Part shown: in pieces, positions 24,191 to 39,100 of the stretch
Numbering within the stretch: position 1 is the first letter of the stretch
How the letters are laid out: every line of letters starts with the position of its first letter
From: Bathymodiolus brooksi
Taxonomy: Eukaryota > Mollusca > Bivalvia > Mytilida > Modiolidae
Assembly (NCBI GenBank): GCA_963680875.1
Contig: OY804589.1
Location: 21,720,413-21,784,412 of the forward strand
DNA: 64,000 nucleotides
Direction: 5' to 3'
Notes under the pieces: model-generated
Told to the model about the DNA's origin: nothing
What the model saw: the letters and a program-made list of their open reading frames with translations, nothing else
Database searches by the model: none
Made by a program: the position numbers and the translations under genes

Positions 24191-27100
24191 CTAAAATACA
24201 ATAGATATATCGTAGACAAGGAGGAAAATGTAATAGATATATCGTAGACAGGGAAGAAAAATACAATATATGTATCGTAGACAAGGAGGAAAAATACAAT
24301 AGATATATCGTAGACAAAGAGGCAAAATACAATAGATATATCGTAGACAAGGAGGTAAATACAATAGATATATCGTAGACAAGGAGGCAAAATACATTGG
24401 ATATATCGTAGACAAGGAGGAAAAATACAATAGATATATCGTAGACAAGTAGACAAAGAGGAAAATACAATATATATATCGTAGACAAGGAAGAAAAATG
24501 CAATAGATATATCGTAGACAAGGAGGCAAAATACAATAGATATATCGTAGACAAGGAGGCAAATACAATGGATATATCGTAGACAAGGAGGAAAACTACA
24601 ATAGATATATCGTAGACAAGGTGGCAAAATACAATGGATATATCGTAGACAAGGAGGAAAAGTAAAATAGATATATCGTAGACAAGGAGGCAAAATACAA
24701 TAGATATATCGTAGACAAGGGGGAAAAATACAATGGATATATCGCAGACAAGGAGGAAAAATACAATGGATATATCGTAGACAAGGAGGAAAATACAATA
24801 TATATATCGTAGGCAAGGAGGACAAATACAATGGATATATCGTAGACAGGGAGGAAAAATACAATGGATATATCGAAGACAAGGAGGCAAAATACAATAG
24901 ATATATCGTAGACAAGGAGGAAAATACAATAGATATATCGTAGATAAGGAGGCAAAATACAATCGATATATCGTAGACAAGGAGGCAAAATACAATAGAT
25001 ATATCGTAGACAAAGAGGAAAATACAATTGAAAGATCGTAGACAAGGAGGCAAAATACAATAGATATATCGTAGACAAGGAGGAAAAATACAATAGATAT
25101 ATCGCAGACAAGGAGGCAAAATACAATAGATATATCGTAGAAAAGGAGGAAAAAGTGACATTTATAAAAACACATTCATGTGACTTATCACCTTCCTGCC
25201 TTGAAAAGTCGCTGCTTAACTAGCTCCTTGGGACTAACCCTCCTCCACTCTTATGGAAATGATACGTTCATGTAAGTGTTTTCCAAATGTGAGTAAAATG
25301 CCTACATTCACATTAATAATACAGAAACACACTCGTCACCTTCCTGCCTTGAAAAGTGGATGCTTAACTAGGAGGAAAAATACAATGGATATATCGTAGA
25401 CAAGGAGGCAAAATACAATAGATATATCGTAGACAAGGAGGCAAAATACAATAGATATATCGTAGACAAGGAGGAAAAATACAATAGATATATCGTAGAA
25501 AAGGAGGAAAAAGTGACATTTATAAAAACACATTCATGTGACTTATCACCTTCCTGCCTTGAAAAGTGGCTGCTTAACTAGCTCCTTGGGACTAACCCTC
25601 CTCCACTCTTATGGAAATGATACGTTCATGTAAGTGTTTTCCAAATGTGAGTAAAATGCCTACATTCACATTAATAATACAGAAACACGCAGTTATTTTA
25701 ATTTTGCACTTCTAGCTGTTATTTTGTTTGTTGAATGTATTCAGTACTCACCCAGTGTCTCCAGTTGTGTCATCAATGGCACTTTCAGCTATAAATAGAA
25801 ATTAAGCTTTATATAGTAAATTATGTTTTAAATTCGTTGAATTACGTTATCATTTACAAATTTCAAACCTCTAACTTGTATTGTTCTCTGACTACTTGGT
25901 ATTACTATTCTCACTTCTTCATAAAACAAAATGGTGGGGTAATGGTCAGCGTGCTCGTCTCGTGTGCGGTATATCGTGTGTTCGAAACCCGTTCGGGTCA
26001 ATCCAAAGACTATTTAATTGGTATATTTTGCTTCTCTGCAAATCACGCATCACTAAGGAGAAAGACCAAAGACTGGTTGGCTGAGAATAAGAATAATGTG
26101 TTAGAGTGGAGAGATATGCCTACCCGCGGATTGTTGTTTCAGTAAACTAGCACTAATTCCAACAAAGCGGACATCATTATCATCTCATCGAATATGTAAC
26201 TTGTTCTTGTCATGATATAGCTGCAAACATTTCACAGTGGCGTTAAACAACACGCACACACTTACTCACTCTCTTCTTCATAATCATATCATAGTTTTAT
26301 GAGTTATTATGAGTCAGTCAAAACACAGTTATCATTGTCGTAGATTTTGGTGGTAAATCAACCACGATTCCGTTTTCTTCTCCATTTTCCGACACAATTA
26401 TTTCTCATAAGACACGTACTGAAGCATTGTGTTTCAACTACTTGTAGACATGTTTTCAATATGAACTGAATATGTTCTCTTTCCTTATATGCATTTGGGA
26501 TATAACTTTACCGGGATGCCATTAATGTGACAAATATTGCCTACCCTGCCGGAGAACCTTAACTCAACATTGGTTTGTATGCAGTTCGTGATATTTGATG
26601 TTTTGACTTATGGTTTTTCATATGTTTTTGATTTGCTTTTTATTTTTGTCTTGTTTTTGTTTTTGTTTTTGTCTTTGTTTTTGTTTTCCCTTTGTCTTGT
26701 TTTTTTGTTTTTTATTATTTGTTTACTTTTTTTTATCAGACTTTCACTTTAATATCTGTAAGGAATTAAGCATTGATGTCCGATAAATAAAAGGGAAAAC
26801 ATGCACACGTGTCTCAAATCTTCCATGCATGTTCTTCAATGTGCATAACACTACAAGTAACATATGGACTGTTTATTTGATAAATGTTGATGTTGAATGC
26901 ATACACATATATTTGGGTCAGATATGATAAATACAATATTGAGTTGAGTGTTGAAATGAACTTTTAAAACAGATAGAGTTAAACAGTGATAATCTCATAT
27001 AATGTGAAATTACATGTTACTCGTAGTCGACTTATATGGTAAAGCTTACATATACATGTACTAGTACTTTCCCCTTTATGATATATTAACTAACTGACCA

Positions 27101-30100
27101 ATTCGAGCTTAGAGCATATACTGAAGCAGTCATTTTAAAAGAAAAACGACCGGTTCGCATTGTAGTAGTTTGGATTTTTTAAATATAAATATTCTTGGTA
27201 ATTGAGGGTCAATATGCATTTATTTAAAAAGGGATATCCTTAGCCCAAATTTGGTTGGATTTATTTGTATTTTAGTCTTTTATGGAGGTCTTGAAGCACG
27301 ACATATAAATACTGAATTTCTGGGTATCACATTGCTATTTTTAGATTAGGGGATATCACAGAGCATGGCATTTCACTGTAAGATGTTAATCATCCCATGA
27401 TATTCTTACAGAACGCATAATAATCGTGTACCTTTCAGAAAATTGATGGTGTGTGAAAGGTTAAACATCAGACAAAATGGTCAGCTAGAACCGAAAAAGC
27501 ACAACTTTGGTAGAAAATCTATCAAACAAATTAGTGGTTTTACACCTTATCATCATTTTAATGATATATGCAAGACACTGTTAATTGCATAGAAGTCTTG
27601 TTGTACATATATTTGTGCTTCCAATTCTGCGATATCACCCAGAATATGACCAGCCCCGGATTTTTAGCATGAGTAACCGTCCTTGTTTCGTCAAATCACT
27701 CATGTATCTATTTAGATCTATGCATATTCAATCTATTTAAATCTATGCATATTCATACCTGGTTTTCTAAGTCTATATCGCTTCAGAATATAAATAAATA
27801 CGATAAGTAATCCTACAACCACAGCTGTTGATCCAATGCCAGCTCCAATACCAATTGTTGCCGAACTGTTGTCACCCTCGGATCTTACTGTAAGACAGGA
27901 GGTTCATCATGAAATATAATATCGTTGTCGTATGTTATTTTATGTAGAGCGGCCGATGTTGTTGTGATCGTATGTTAGTTATATTTTGTATTTACCTATG
28001 GAATGGATGCCCATCAGCGAGTCCATACGGTCCATTCAGTGACCCCGTAAATATTTATATGGTGAATGATATGTAATTATAAGATTATCTGTGACCCCAC
28101 CACAGAAACTAGATATTAGTAAACTGTTGGATCCAAATGTTGAAATGGTATTGACACCATTCTAGCTTTGTTTCTGTAAAATGTCACTTTTACACACAGC
28201 AACTATCTGCATGTTTAACTGTATCATTTCAATGCATTGCATACAGTTTAATATGTACAGGCGCCGATACATTTGAAAATATACAATTCCCTCACGAATA
28301 ATCCACTGTCGTAAGCAATATGAAAAGCGAAAGAACGAACAATGAATTGAAAGTGAATCTTTCGAATGCACAAGCGAGGGACAATACCATACAGGTGTGC
28401 CATATTGGCGTTCGTATAGAACTATAAGTGCTAAGTCATATCCACTTGATATACAGGCATATTGTATTATCTTCATTTTCCGTGTACATGTACAAAAATA
28501 AACTACATATTGAGGGAGACAATATACAGATAATACATGTTGCAAAATGTCTTTCTTTTTAAATAATTAGCGATATCAGAAATATATTGAAGAAAACATC
28601 AATTTACGAGGACAAAAATACAAATTGGAATGTATTTTCTTTCTTTGATATCAAAATAATTATTAGATTTGTTTAATGTTGGTATGCACAACGGCCCTGA
28701 ATAAATACATGAAATCACTTTTGAATAATACCCATAGCTTGACCGATAATCTGCATGTGCGAATTAAATATATCCATAGTTTAATTATTACATTGTTTAT
28801 ATAGTCAACGGAGGACGTCGTTTTATAGTTTTGCATTCTGTATTCAAATAGTCTTTGAAATATGAATTAAAACACAAACTGATAAAATAGATATATTTTC
28901 ACTTTCTGGCTATTTGTATTATTATTCACATTGTTTCACTCGCAGAAGAAGGTACCACTTTAATGGTCAAGGCACAAAGTCATATACATTTAACTCAGTA
29001 GAACGGAATACAAACATACACTATATATTTACTGAATTAAACAATTCTAAAATTTACCTGGACACAACTTTATAGAGCATGAATCAATTTCTGTGTCATT
29101 TCCTTGACAAGTTGCCGTCCACATTGAACATTTGCTATTTATCATGATTTTACCCTTTGTGGACCGATTACTGTCTGCGAATATTTCCTAAAGACAGAAA
29201 AGCATCCGCTCTTTTGTCGACACTGTTATCCATTTCGAACGTATAGAACCATACACATATGGACGGTACATAGGATGATATTGATGTTGCTACATAAGTT
29301 GTACACACATAATAAACGTGACCTGATATTTGCCTATGTTAACCATGTCTTTCATTTCACTCTATATGTCTAAGTCAGACCATATAAGCCACCGGTGTAC
29401 AAAGTTCAAAGATATTACAAATGTAGCATAAACTAAAACAAAGACACGATTGAGTGATTGATTGTTGTTTATCGTGAGCAGTGTCTGATCTATTTGCATG
29501 ATGTGAACCCTTGTACACACAAGTTGTTTCTTGTTGATATTTCCCATCAAAACAGAAAGTGAATGTAATTACGACTTGATTCGCATAGGACAACAGGTAC
29601 AAATGAGACAGATGTACCATAAAAACCATATTTCGGCTTATATATAAACTTAGTATGGGATACATGCTATTATATACTTTTTTCCTACCTTCCTATTAGT
29701 GTTCCCATTCCTCTATCAATCTACTAGTTCGATTACGTCACATTAATCCATTGCAAAAGATCAATATATAGAACTGAGTTGATCACCTCCTATCAAATGT
29801 ATTACCGAGTTTGTTATGCCTGTAAGAGCTCATTTATGTTTTGAAATCTTTTAATGAGACAATTAACATTCAAACTTATAAACAAAAATATAAATTCGCT
29901 TTCTTGTCAAAGGTATCATTGATTGCATTGTCACATACACTTAATTCAGTAGAACGCAGTTCACACATACATCATGTTTTCCCTGAGTTAATATATTCTA
30001 AAATTTACCTGGACACAACTTCATAGAGCACGATTTAATTTCTGTGTCATTTCCTTGACAATCTGAACCCCCATGTGCAGGCTCTGGAGTGTTACATTCC

Positions 30101-33100
30101 TTATATCGTGACCTTGATCCACTACCACATGTCACTGAACATGAATTCCAATCTTGCTATGTACCCCAGTTTCCATTTACTAAATTTATAAAATAGAATT
30201 GTCTTTATTATCGCAATCATCATAAAGTTTTCAAGTTGCCGTCCACATTGAAAATTTGCTATTTATCACGATTTTACCGTTTGTGGACATTACTGTCCGC
30301 GTATATTTCATAAAGACAGAAAAGCATCCGCATTTTTGTCGAAACTGTTATCCATTTCGAACGTATAGAACCATACAAATATGGACGGCATATATTATGA
30401 TAATGCTGTTGCTACATAATGTGTTTGTTTTATTACCTTGTAAAGGCTACCAATTTTGAATAATCTTTTGCATATATTTTATTATTCTATAAGACGACCT
30501 TAGAGTCTACATTGTATACATAAGCTGAATTGACTACGTTAGGACAGTAGTGAGTAAATGCTTACACATATAACTCTAACGCATACCTGGACATAAGATG
30601 GCTGTAGAGCATGAACCAGTTTCAGTGTCCAATCCTGAGCAAGGTGAACCGTCATTTACAGGTGACGGATTATCACAGGCTCTATACCGTGTCCTTGTTC
30701 CTCCAAAACATGTCTCTGTACAAGGAGTCAAGTTTCCCCACCAACCCCAGTTTCCATTTACTAATAGAAAAATGATAGGCGTTGTTGATGAAGGTTGGTA
30801 TTATGACCTTTGTAGCTTAAGTACTGCATATTTCAATAAAATATCAAATATATCTGTTGGTTTTCTATGTTGTTGATGTATTGCACACAATATCAAAGAA
30901 TGTTATACTACAATAATTCCTGTTTATCAAAGCAGTTAGTTATTTTGATGGACATGATAAATAGTGTAACATCAGTTTTAGCTATCAAGTATGGTATTCA
31001 ATTTCATAAAATATTCTTATGCAATTACCTGTTTCTTTTGCTTTGTTGATAGCTTAGTCAAAGTATAGAGCATATTGGTCTGACAATTTATCCCAGCAGT
31101 GTTAGAATTAGATTTGTGAGCTGCCAAATTGTATGTACACGATGGGATTGAACTCATACCATTGTTACACTGCAGCATCATTCGCTTAGCCTTATGTCCA
31201 GTGCCCTCGATCACTTGGTCACATCCGCTGTCTATTGATATATATATTGGTTGAACATCACAAAGGAATGGCTGTATTTTCTTGTTGAATTACACTGTTT
31301 TTGGCATAGAAGCTGTACTTTTACACAGTGAACATAAATCTGCTGAAAGTTTTATAAATGAATTGTATTCAATACAATATGTCTGATATAATAATCCAGA
31401 TGTACACCGTTACATCTGTCTATGGCCATGAATTTTAACTATCGTGTTTTATTCCATAAACTAATCACCCACGACTAGACATTCTATCATCGTGATCAGT
31501 AGGTAATTGACTATCAATATTATCTACTGATGTATATACTGGGGTAATATCAACAAATGATGTACATGCTGTGGTAATATATGTCTCTTCATTACCTAAC
31601 TCTGTGTAATTTCTTTTGTACGTGCCTCTTTATTTGATTATTGGCATCGTATTTTTTTATGGGTAATTTATATATATATATAAATACGTCTGAAAATTAA
31701 ACCAAACAGTGTTAGAATTAGATCTATGAGCTGACAATTTTTGTTCTTCCTTCGACGGGATTTGAACCCCATTGATACACTACATCACCAATCGCTTAGC
31801 CTTATGTCCAGCGCCGTAGACTACTCGGCCACATCCGCTATCTTAAAAATATAGCTTCAATATTCGAAGTGTTACCTTGTCTCGTAAGGAAAAATCTAGA
31901 GATAGACATAAGACATGTGGCTAAGCGTGTGTAGATGATCCATATATACTTAATATTACAATTTGACGGCAATTTTTATTAAATTGTATAGGATGATGAA
32001 GAATTCATTATGCAGTTACAGGTAACAACCATACAATATATATTTCCCACTGGATCTCAAAGTTACTTGAAATACTAGTTTAATACTAAATATTTATACA
32101 CGTCTGAAAATTAAGCCAATAAGTGTTAGAATTAGATCGTTGAGCTGACAAATGTTTGTTCTTCCCTCGAAGGAATTTGAACTCACACCATTGATACACT
32201 GCAGCACCAATTGCTTAGCCTTATGTCCAGCGCCCTCGAACACATTTCCCTTTCCATGTCAGCCCCGGTATCATCCCGAGGCCCCCATATCATCCCGAGA
32301 CACAGTCGAGGGAAGCTAGCTGGGATGATATGGAAAAGATCGTGTCTTAATCTTTTTATCATTTATACTTCCGACAAATTGTTTTTACGAGACACATAAT
32401 ACACAATTAATATTCAAAGGTCAATGACTTTATATGGAAGATTAATTGTGAATTCAACAGATATATTTTCAGACCACTATTGTGAAAAAAGAAGATCTCA
32501 ACCCCTATAAATAGGTAATGAAAACATTTCCTAAAAAGGCATTTTGAAACATTAGAAGATTAGAAGATTCTTTCTTGACGATTTTTACTTACAGTGAATC
32601 GTGACGAGAACATTGCCCGTGAATCGTTTTCATTAAAAATTATTTTACGTACTCCGCTATAATCATCAATCACCTAAATGTGTTTTTTATGATTGTGTTT
32701 AATGTGGTCTTTTTGACGACATAATGTTTTCCCTCTTGACTCGATGTGTCAATAGTATAGGTATCATTAGTGGTCACCTGCACTGATTCTGTCTGACACG
32801 AATAGTAGGGATGTAGCTTCTTCTTCTCTTTGTATCAGCTTCCTTTAGTATGAACACCATGGATTTTCCATGTATTTTTGACGTGGGGAAGTTGTTTTTT
32901 TTTTGTTTTTTTAAGCTGGCAAATTACCTCTTAGTGCAATATATACAGTGAATTTATTTTTGAGTTATGTCATGTCAAGTTTGTATTTACCATTTATTTA
33001 CAGCCTTATCAAAGTATTTTCTTACCTATTAAAACAATGAGAAATAATCTAAGATGTTATGCTAATATGAGGCTATTGACATACAGATTTTTGTTGTTAA

Positions 33101-36100
33101 GTTTAAAATATACACTACAAAAATACAACAGACTTTATTATAAATTTAAAAGATAAAAAACAAATATGTATGTTATGTTTAAAAAAGTAAAATGCACAGA
33201 AAGGTTTTGGTTATATTGAAATTTATAATATAGATTACAAAAATACAACAAACTTTACTTTAAGCTTAAAAGATAAAATACAGGAATTTATGTTATGCTT
33301 AAAAGGTAAAATTCACAGAAAGATTTTGGCTACATTGCAATTTCAAGAGGATGGCAGAGCTAAAATTAAAATGTATAAACTATTGTATGTAAATAGATAA
33401 TAACGGATTATTTTCTAGATACCATTGAGTATACACTGGACATTATGGACCTATCATTCTAGAAATAGAATGAAATCAAAAACCTCATTACTTTATATGG
33501 CACAGTTAATTACATTCCTAAACATAATTGTTGTCCATTAAAGTTCTTCCACATTAATTACTTCATGTTTCCTGCGTACATTGTGGGCGTCTAACATATA
33601 GACTGTAACATAGTTCTATGGACAGCTCCTCTATTCTGTCCATTACACTAGCACTTTCCATAAATGTTTCTGAATAATTCCTACAGTCAATTATCAGAGT
33701 TGCGATTCTTTCCTCATTATTAAAGATTCTCAACCAAGTTCCATCTTCTGAATCGTTTATGACTTCAGTTTTTAACCGACGGAAGGTTCCTGTCTAGATC
33801 CAGCGAACAGGGGACATTTCAGCAGAAAGTGTATTATATCCTCATCTTCCAATTTACACATTGGACATATACTAGAAATATCGAATTTATTGAAGCTATG
33901 CCTATCCTTTTGCAAAACGAGCGTTCCTGTTATAATTCTGGCTTTTATTATCGATTTCCTCACCGCAATTCTTGTTTTTGATTTCATCTTCCATAAGGGG
34001 TGGCTTGTCCCAACTTCTAGATATTTTATGGCCAAATATTTTAAATCAGTCTTGGCAGTGGCATCATTCTGGAGTCTTTTCAACCATAATTTGTCAACCT
34101 ATTTTCTTACAAGTTTTCTCCAGCTGATTTTCGATGGTAAATTTGCTTGTAGGTATGTTATAGATGGTACATCAAACAGTATAAGTATATCTCGGATGCT
34201 ACAAAAGAAACTGCCCTCATTATCATAGCTTACACTGATCTGTCTGTTAATGATCTCTTTAATTTTTGAATTATAACTCGCAAGCATGGAGCATAGTAGA
34301 CTCAATTTTCTCTTGTGAATTTTTGTCTCTATAGGTATTGTACCCACCAGTAGGTATATAGCTGCCGTTGCTATTCTTTGGGGTAACGATTGTAAATAAC
34401 GTATTTATTTTCTATGGAATGTTTCTAGATTTTCTACATGTTTCTTTTTCAGTAGTAAGACTTCTAGTCCGTATATTAATCTTGGCAGTACGTATGTGTG
34501 GTATATTTTGTAGGAGTTACAGCATCCATACCGTTCGTGCCATGGAAACCAGATCCCATCAGGGCATATTTTGTGCCTCTTGCGTTTTCTAATCCGGCTT
34601 CAATGTTCTTGCTACATTCATTTTTCTCTGATCTTATTATTCCTAAGTGTATTGCATCTTCTTTTGTTGTTATCTCATTGCCATCTAGATACCATTTATA
34701 TTCATCATTTGTTGTAGTGTATTGTATATTTTTGTTTTCATTGGATGAATCCTATAATGATGTTGCTTTGCGTATCTTCCTATAACATTTAACATAATTT
34801 GTAGATTGTCCTTGCTCAACTATATGAATGCAATGTCATATGCACAGGTCGGTGTACCGATATAGATATCCACAAGCTGAAATCCCAGACACTGACTTTC
34901 CAGTTCTAGCAACAAGTCTTGTAAAAAGATTTTATATAAATGTGTGGATAGGATTCCTCCCTGCCTTACACTTTGTAAGATGGCAAAGCTTTCACTTAGT
35001 TCATCTGCCCATTTATCTTTACTAATGAGGCCACTGTAGGGGTCTTTTATAATGAGCCATAATGTGGGATGAATAGATTGATCAATTAACTTGTTTAGCA
35101 GTATTTTATGTTGGACCAGATCAAAAGCAGATTGGACATCCAATATTCCTATATTTATTGCTTTTGAGTTTTTAATCTTTTCACATTTTGCCTCCGAGAT
35201 TAACAAGCTTGCCAAAATAGGATTTAGGCCTTCAGTAAAGCCACATTGCCAGTCTGTCATGTTGTTCAGTTTTCGCTTTCTCAGCATACTATATTCAAAT
35301 GTTTTGCCTATTATTGGTGTAACAGTGATGTCTCGGTAACTTGTACACAGAGTTGCGTCTTTTTCTTTTTTAAGCACTGGAGTTAAAACTCCTGTTTTAA
35401 AAGAGATTGGTGCTTTTCTTATCTCCAGGATTTTGTTTAAGATTTTTGTGAGAAAGGAGGACATTTATTTCTTGCTGTTCTTAAGATGTTCTGCACTAAT
35501 TCCATATTCATCACTGCTTTTACTTGTATTCAGCTTGTCGATTTAGGTCTGCACTTCTTCTTCAGTGAAGGGTTCTGTGGCATAGTGTACTTTCTCAAGT
35601 TCTTCTTCTAGTAGCGATTGTCTCATATTGCATAGATTGACATATGTTTTGTCAAAAAGTTCTTCTTTGGGGATGCTCAGATCCTCGTAATATTTTGCAA
35701 ATGCTATTCGTAACAAGGGTACGGTTAACAACTTACATTGGGTTTCATATTTTTCAAGAAGTTTGATCAGCTGCATTTACTTCCGGTGAATTGTGATTAA
35801 TAAAAGTATTTTTCGTGAAGCGTGATGAGATCCCATCACCCACTAATCTTTGTGCGTCAGTTAATGTTTGTAAATAGACAACACCGGAAACATGGAAGTG
35901 ACTTGCACCAAAGGCACTGGTAAAGATATTTTTGCTCGATACGCTCCTGATATGGGTTATCAGTCTGGGCGTGATGTTATAGGGAGCTTATTTCCACTCG
36001 TATATATAACAAAAGTAATGGATAGAGTATATACAAAAGTACAACATAATACTAACCAAATATCTGGTCAAAACTATTGAGTATTTAGTAGATTTCATGT

Positions 36101-39100
36101 CAAAACAGTATAGAAAATGATTTGTGTTTCTCTCGAATTTTGAGTTGACAAAACACTTTAAACATTTTCGTATGAAATCGGTATTATGTACCCCCCTTAT
36201 TTTGTTCTATATGTGACTTTTATGATGATTTAAAAAAAAACATACGTTAGACCAATTCATAAAGAGTGTAAATGGTATTTGGGACATTTTCTTTTCGACC
36301 TTGTGATTTTTCAATGTGATTATTATATCTTGATATCACCTATTGATGTGAACACCTAATTTTCGAAACACTGTGATAAATTAATTATGTTAGACAACAA
36401 ATTATCGAAATACCTGTGCATAAGATAGTTTTAGAGCATGATACCGTTTCAAAGTCCAATCCTAGGCAGGGAGAACCGCCATTTGCTGGTGATGGATTGT
36501 TACACGATCTATATCGTGTCCTTGTTCCTCCAACACACGTCTTTGTACATGAAACCCAGCTTCCCCACGAACTCCAGTTTCCATTTACTAAACAAAGGAA
36601 ATAAACATTAGCGTGGACAATAACTGCAAAAACTATTAATGGAGCAAAGTTACTTATGGTCTTTCTAGTTAAAGCACAATGTTTATATTTTCAATAAAAT
36701 ATCAAATATATTTGTTAAATATCGCTTTGGTTTAGTTTGATTTATGGTGTTCAATGCCACTTTCAACAATAGTTTAGGCATTTAGACACGGTAAGTTCTA
36801 TTGGCCGAGTATCTGTCACTGGTCACTGGTATACTTTATCGCAAAATGTTGTATCGAGTACACCTCACAATGAACGGTGTTCGAACTCACAACGGCAGTG
36901 GTGATAGGCACTGATTGCACAGATGGTTGTATATATAACTACCGCACGGTCACGACCACAACAGCCCCTGTTAAATATCGTATGTCAATTTATTCCATAT
37001 AATATTGTAATATCGCATCCTACTTTGTAATAATAAAAACGTAAATATCAAATTCAATACGCACTAGGCGTTTCTGCAATAATCTCCATTATGTACGCTC
37101 AAAGTTAAAAGATTGGAAAACCAAATAAAACAATAAGGACATAAACAGGATAGCCAACACTCGGGCTATGGTCCCATATGCCCGGGGGAGGAGAACAATA
37201 GTCTTAGTAATAATTACATTATTTAGTAACTGTACAATTTCAATTATAAGTATATCTAATAAACCATGTCAGTGTCGAAACACTGGCTACTGGGTGGATG
37301 TTACCCCCGGAGATTAATAGTCCACCAGCAGAGGTATCAACCTAGTGATAGTAACACTGACTACTGGGTAGATGTTACCTCCGGAGACTAATAGTCCACC
37401 AGCATAGGTATCAACCTAGTTATAGTAACACTGGCTACTGGGTAGATGATACCTCCGGAGACTAATAGTCCACCAGCAGAGGTATCAACCTAGTGATAGT
37501 AACACTGGCTACTGGGTAGATAATACCTCGGAGACTAATAAGTCCACCAGCAGAGGTATCAACCTAGTGATAGTAGCACTGACTACTGGGTAGATGATAC
37601 CTCCGGAGACTAATAGTCCACCAGAAGAGGTATCAACCTAGTGATAGTAGCACTGACTACTGGGTAGATGATACCTACGGAGACTAATAGTCCACCAGCA
37701 GAGGTATCAACCTAGTGATAGTAACACTGACTACTGGGTAGATGATACCTCCGGAGACTAATAGTCCTCCAGCAGAGGTATCAACCTTGTGATAGTAACA
37801 CTGGCTACTGGGTAGATGACACCTTCGGAGACTAATAGTCCACCAGCAGAGGTATCAACCTAGTGATAGTAGTACTGACCACTGGGTAGATGATACCTCC
37901 GGAGACTAATAGTCAACCAGCAGAGGTATCAACCTAGTGATAGTAATACTGGCTACTGGGTAAATGATACATCCGGAGACTAATAGTCCACCAGCAGAGG
38001 TATCAACCTAGTGATAGTAACACTGACTACTAGGTAGATGATACCTCCGGAGACTAATAGTCCACCAGCAGAGGTATCAACCTAGTGATAATAACACTGG
38101 CTACTGGGTAAGTGATACCTCTTGGTGTATAACTTTAGAAAAATAAATATACACACTACTGAAGCTGCAGTTGAAAGCAAAATGGGACGATTTCCTAATA
38201 TATATATACTGAGCAAAAAAAGCTTAGCAACAAATATTTTTAATTTGATATTTTCAAAAATAATTTAGATTTCATTGCATACAAATGAATATATTGTCCT
38301 AACAAACAATATCAACAATAAAGAGGAACATGAATGTACAAAAAGTCGTAATTCGTAAACTTCCTGATTTGCAAGACGTGACACATGATGAATTCACACA
38401 TAAATCAACAATGTCAGTATCTTGTCCAGGCCCCGTTGGCAGTAATGGTAGTTCTACATCCTTTTGCATGCCTCTGATGATTTGTTGGAACTTGTATTGT
38501 GGAATAACTTTCCATTCAATGATGAGCGCATTTTCCAATTCCTGCAAGGAGTTGAATGGATGATGATTCTCTCGAATTTGTCTGTTTAGCATGTCCAAAA
38601 CATGTTCAATAGGAGCCAAATCAGGAGAACGACTCGGCCAGTGTAATGTATTATCATTGTTGGCCTGTAAAAAGTTCATGGAGAGACGAACGGTGTGTGA
38701 CCAAGCATTGTCCTGCTGAAAGACAAACCGATTGTTTCTGTGCATGAACGGCATCACGACAGGGCGTAAATGTCATCGCAGTGGCGCTGTGCATTCAGCG
38801 TTTGTCTTATCACAATCAAGTTGGTCTTTCCTGCGTATTGCTCTTCTCCCCACAACAGTAGCTAACTGCCACCAAAGCGGTCAACTGTCATAACACAAGG
38901 CGCCGCAAAGTGTTCACCAGGAAGTCTCCAGACACGAATGCAACGATCTGCAAACTTTAGTGTGAATCGAGATTCATCTGAAAAAAGTACTGTCCTCCAG
39001 TTTCGGCGCAATTGCTGATTTCTCCATGCGTGTCGCTGTATCTTAAGGTGGACAGTTAACTCCATACTTTTATGTGGTCTTATTGATTTGATACGACAAG

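Larger units (their letters stand above)
30761..33537 (-). other. Unit A-specific intron segment with SINEs
   Basis: No equivalent in unit B. Contains three tRNA-like SINE copies (listed separately), AT simple repeats near 31,665-31,685, T and A runs, and no exon that I can support. A short GC-richer patch near 32,260-32,325 repeats ATCATCCCGAG twice. Confidence 0.55.

Noticed and set aside
23998..25175. Long minus-strand ORFs of 387 and 358 codons across the 33-bp array
   Set aside because: The monomer lacks stops in several frames, so overlapping ORFs arise automatically. Unit B has one monomer and no such ORF, and the translations are low-complexity and frame-interchangeable.
28162..28545. 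127-codon minus-strand ORF in an intron
   Set aside because: The unit B counterpart (53,964-54,342) is frameshifted, and no splice sites or domains are seen.
31700..31845. Functional tRNA-Leu gene
   Set aside because: Stems are imperfect and the head is fused to a 3' body shared with two neighbouring copies, which fits a SINE.
35892..36080. 62-codon plus-strand ORF beginning [10 protein letters not shown]
   Set aside because: Looks protein-like at its start, but it has no partner in unit B, no recognised motif, and ends in simple AT sequence; left as unassigned.
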